Source: Candidatus Binataceae bacterium
Lineage (GTDB): Bacteria; Desulfobacterota; Binatia; Binatales; Binataceae
Length of the DNA stretch: 44,509 bases
Assembly: GCA_035500095.1 (NCBI GenBank)
Contig: DATJXN010000112.1
Coordinates: 1 to 44,509 of the forward strand
Direction: 5' to 3'
Shown: positions 43,987-44,509 of the stretch, piece after piece
Numbering within the stretch: position 1 is the first letter of the stretch
Layout: each line of letters opens with the position of its first letter
Translations under genes and position numbers: made by a program
The notes under the pieces: generated by a model
Database searches by the model: none
Seen by the model: only the letters and a program-made list of their open reading frames with translations
Told to the model about the DNA's origin: nothing

Positions 43987-44509
43987 ATGAGCAAGCCGCT
44001 TGAGGGCATCAAGGTGATCGAAGTCGGGCAGGAGATCCAGGGACCGTTCGCGGCGCTGGTCCTCGCCGACATGGGTGCAAGCGTAATCAAAATCGAAAAC
44101 CGCGAGACCGGCGATTTGAGCCGATGGCTGACGTGCGGCCTGATCGGCGGGCCCGAGGCCAGGAACCAGGACGTTTCGTTCTACTTCACCGCGATGAATC
44201 GCGGCAAGCGCAGCATCACCGTCGATCTCAAGAAGCCCGGCGGCGTCGCGCTCATCCATCGCCTCGCCAAATCATGCGACGTTTTGCTCACCAACTACCG
44301 CCCCGGCGTGCTGGACCGCCTCGGACTCGGCTTCGACGACCTGCTCAAGGATAATACGAAAATCGTCTATGCGCAGGCGAGTTCATGGGGACCGAAAGGG
44401 CCGTGGGTCAAGCGGCCGAGCCGCGACACGCTGGCGCAGGCGGCTAGCGGCCTGATGGCGAAGACCGGGATGCCCGAGAATCCGCCGCTGGCCGCAGGAA
44501 TCGCGGTGG
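43987..44509 (+). CDS. CaiB/BaiF family CoA-transferase (partial, runs off window)
   Basis: The first 174 residues of a family III CoA-transferase. The start MSKPLEGIKVIEVGQEIQGP, LADMGASVIKIE, MNRGKRSITVDLK and CDVLLTNYRPGVLDRLGLG are classic. The family's catalytic Asp (the Asp in the G-D segment after the PPLAAGIAV strand) lies just past the window end, so activity cannot be checked here. It transfers CoA between acyl groups in acid catabolism. AAGGA-like sequence precedes the ATG. Confidence 0.92.
   Translation, partial: MSKPLEGIKVIEVGQEIQGPFAALVLADMGASVIKIENRETGDLSRWLTCGLIGGPEARNQDVSFYFTAMNRGKRSITVDLKKPGGVALIHRLAKSCDVLLTNYRPGVLDRLGLGFDDLLKDNTKIVYAQASSWGPKGPWVKRPSRDTLAQAASGLMAKTGMPENPPLAAGIAV

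Overview
The window is 44.5 kb of GC-rich bacterial chromosome. No rRNA or marker gene fixes the taxon. A luciferase-like monooxygenase, two TIM-barrel amidohydrolases, an acyl-CoA dehydrogenase, a CaiB-type CoA-transferase, a citrate synthase with an HTH domain, GatCAB and several small cytochromes c together suggest an uncultured Gram-negative lineage, perhaps Binatota (Desulfobacterota_B). That placement is inference only.

Layout. (1) 0.2-4.6 kb: catabolic genes (LLM flavin oxidoreductase, amidohydrolase, SDR) and one small unknown protein. (2) 4.9-12.8 kb: many small genes, including a three-repeat protein, small membrane proteins, a lipoprotein, UspA, two related cytochromes c either side of a GT39-like membrane enzyme, two similar small secreted Cys proteins and an O-methyltransferase. 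(3) 13.2-17.3 kb: a compact operon kaiC-kaiB-kaiB-histidine kinase-response regulator, with stop/start overlaps at two of its junctions. This is the most striking system here. (4) 17.5-24.7 kb: an accessory, lower-GC, gene-poor stretch with a palindromic repeat, an MIOX-like HD-domain oxygenase, a truncated terminase-like ORF, a HEPN-like protein, a HigBA toxin-antitoxin pair, an NTF2-like protein and degenerate intergenic repeats. It ends at a tRNA-Arg(ACG) whose 3' end faces the stretch, as expected for an integration hot spot. (5) 24.9-31.8 kb: a serine hydrolase, then the phosphate operon pstC-pstA-pstB-phoU-phoB-phoR on the minus strand. pstS is missing and a Pho-box-like repeat lies upstream. 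(6) 32.0-38.1 kb: serS and yraN, divergent from gatC-gatA-(methyltransferase)-gatB. (7) 38.2-44.5 kb: a second catabolic block (acyl-CoA dehydrogenase, amidohydrolase, zinc alcohol dehydrogenase, HTH-citrate synthase, methyltransferase) and a CoA-transferase cut by the window edge.

How the parts work together. The kai operon pairs a double-ATPase KaiC with two KaiB proteins and a private two-component output, so it looks like a self-contained timing or stress-response module. The pst-pho operon combines phosphate uptake and its sensing. GatCAB implies that Gln-tRNA and/or Asn-tRNA is made by transamidation. The flanking catabolic genes fit a heterotroph that breaks down aromatic, cyclic or acyl-CoA-linked compounds, but no substrate can be named from sequence alone.
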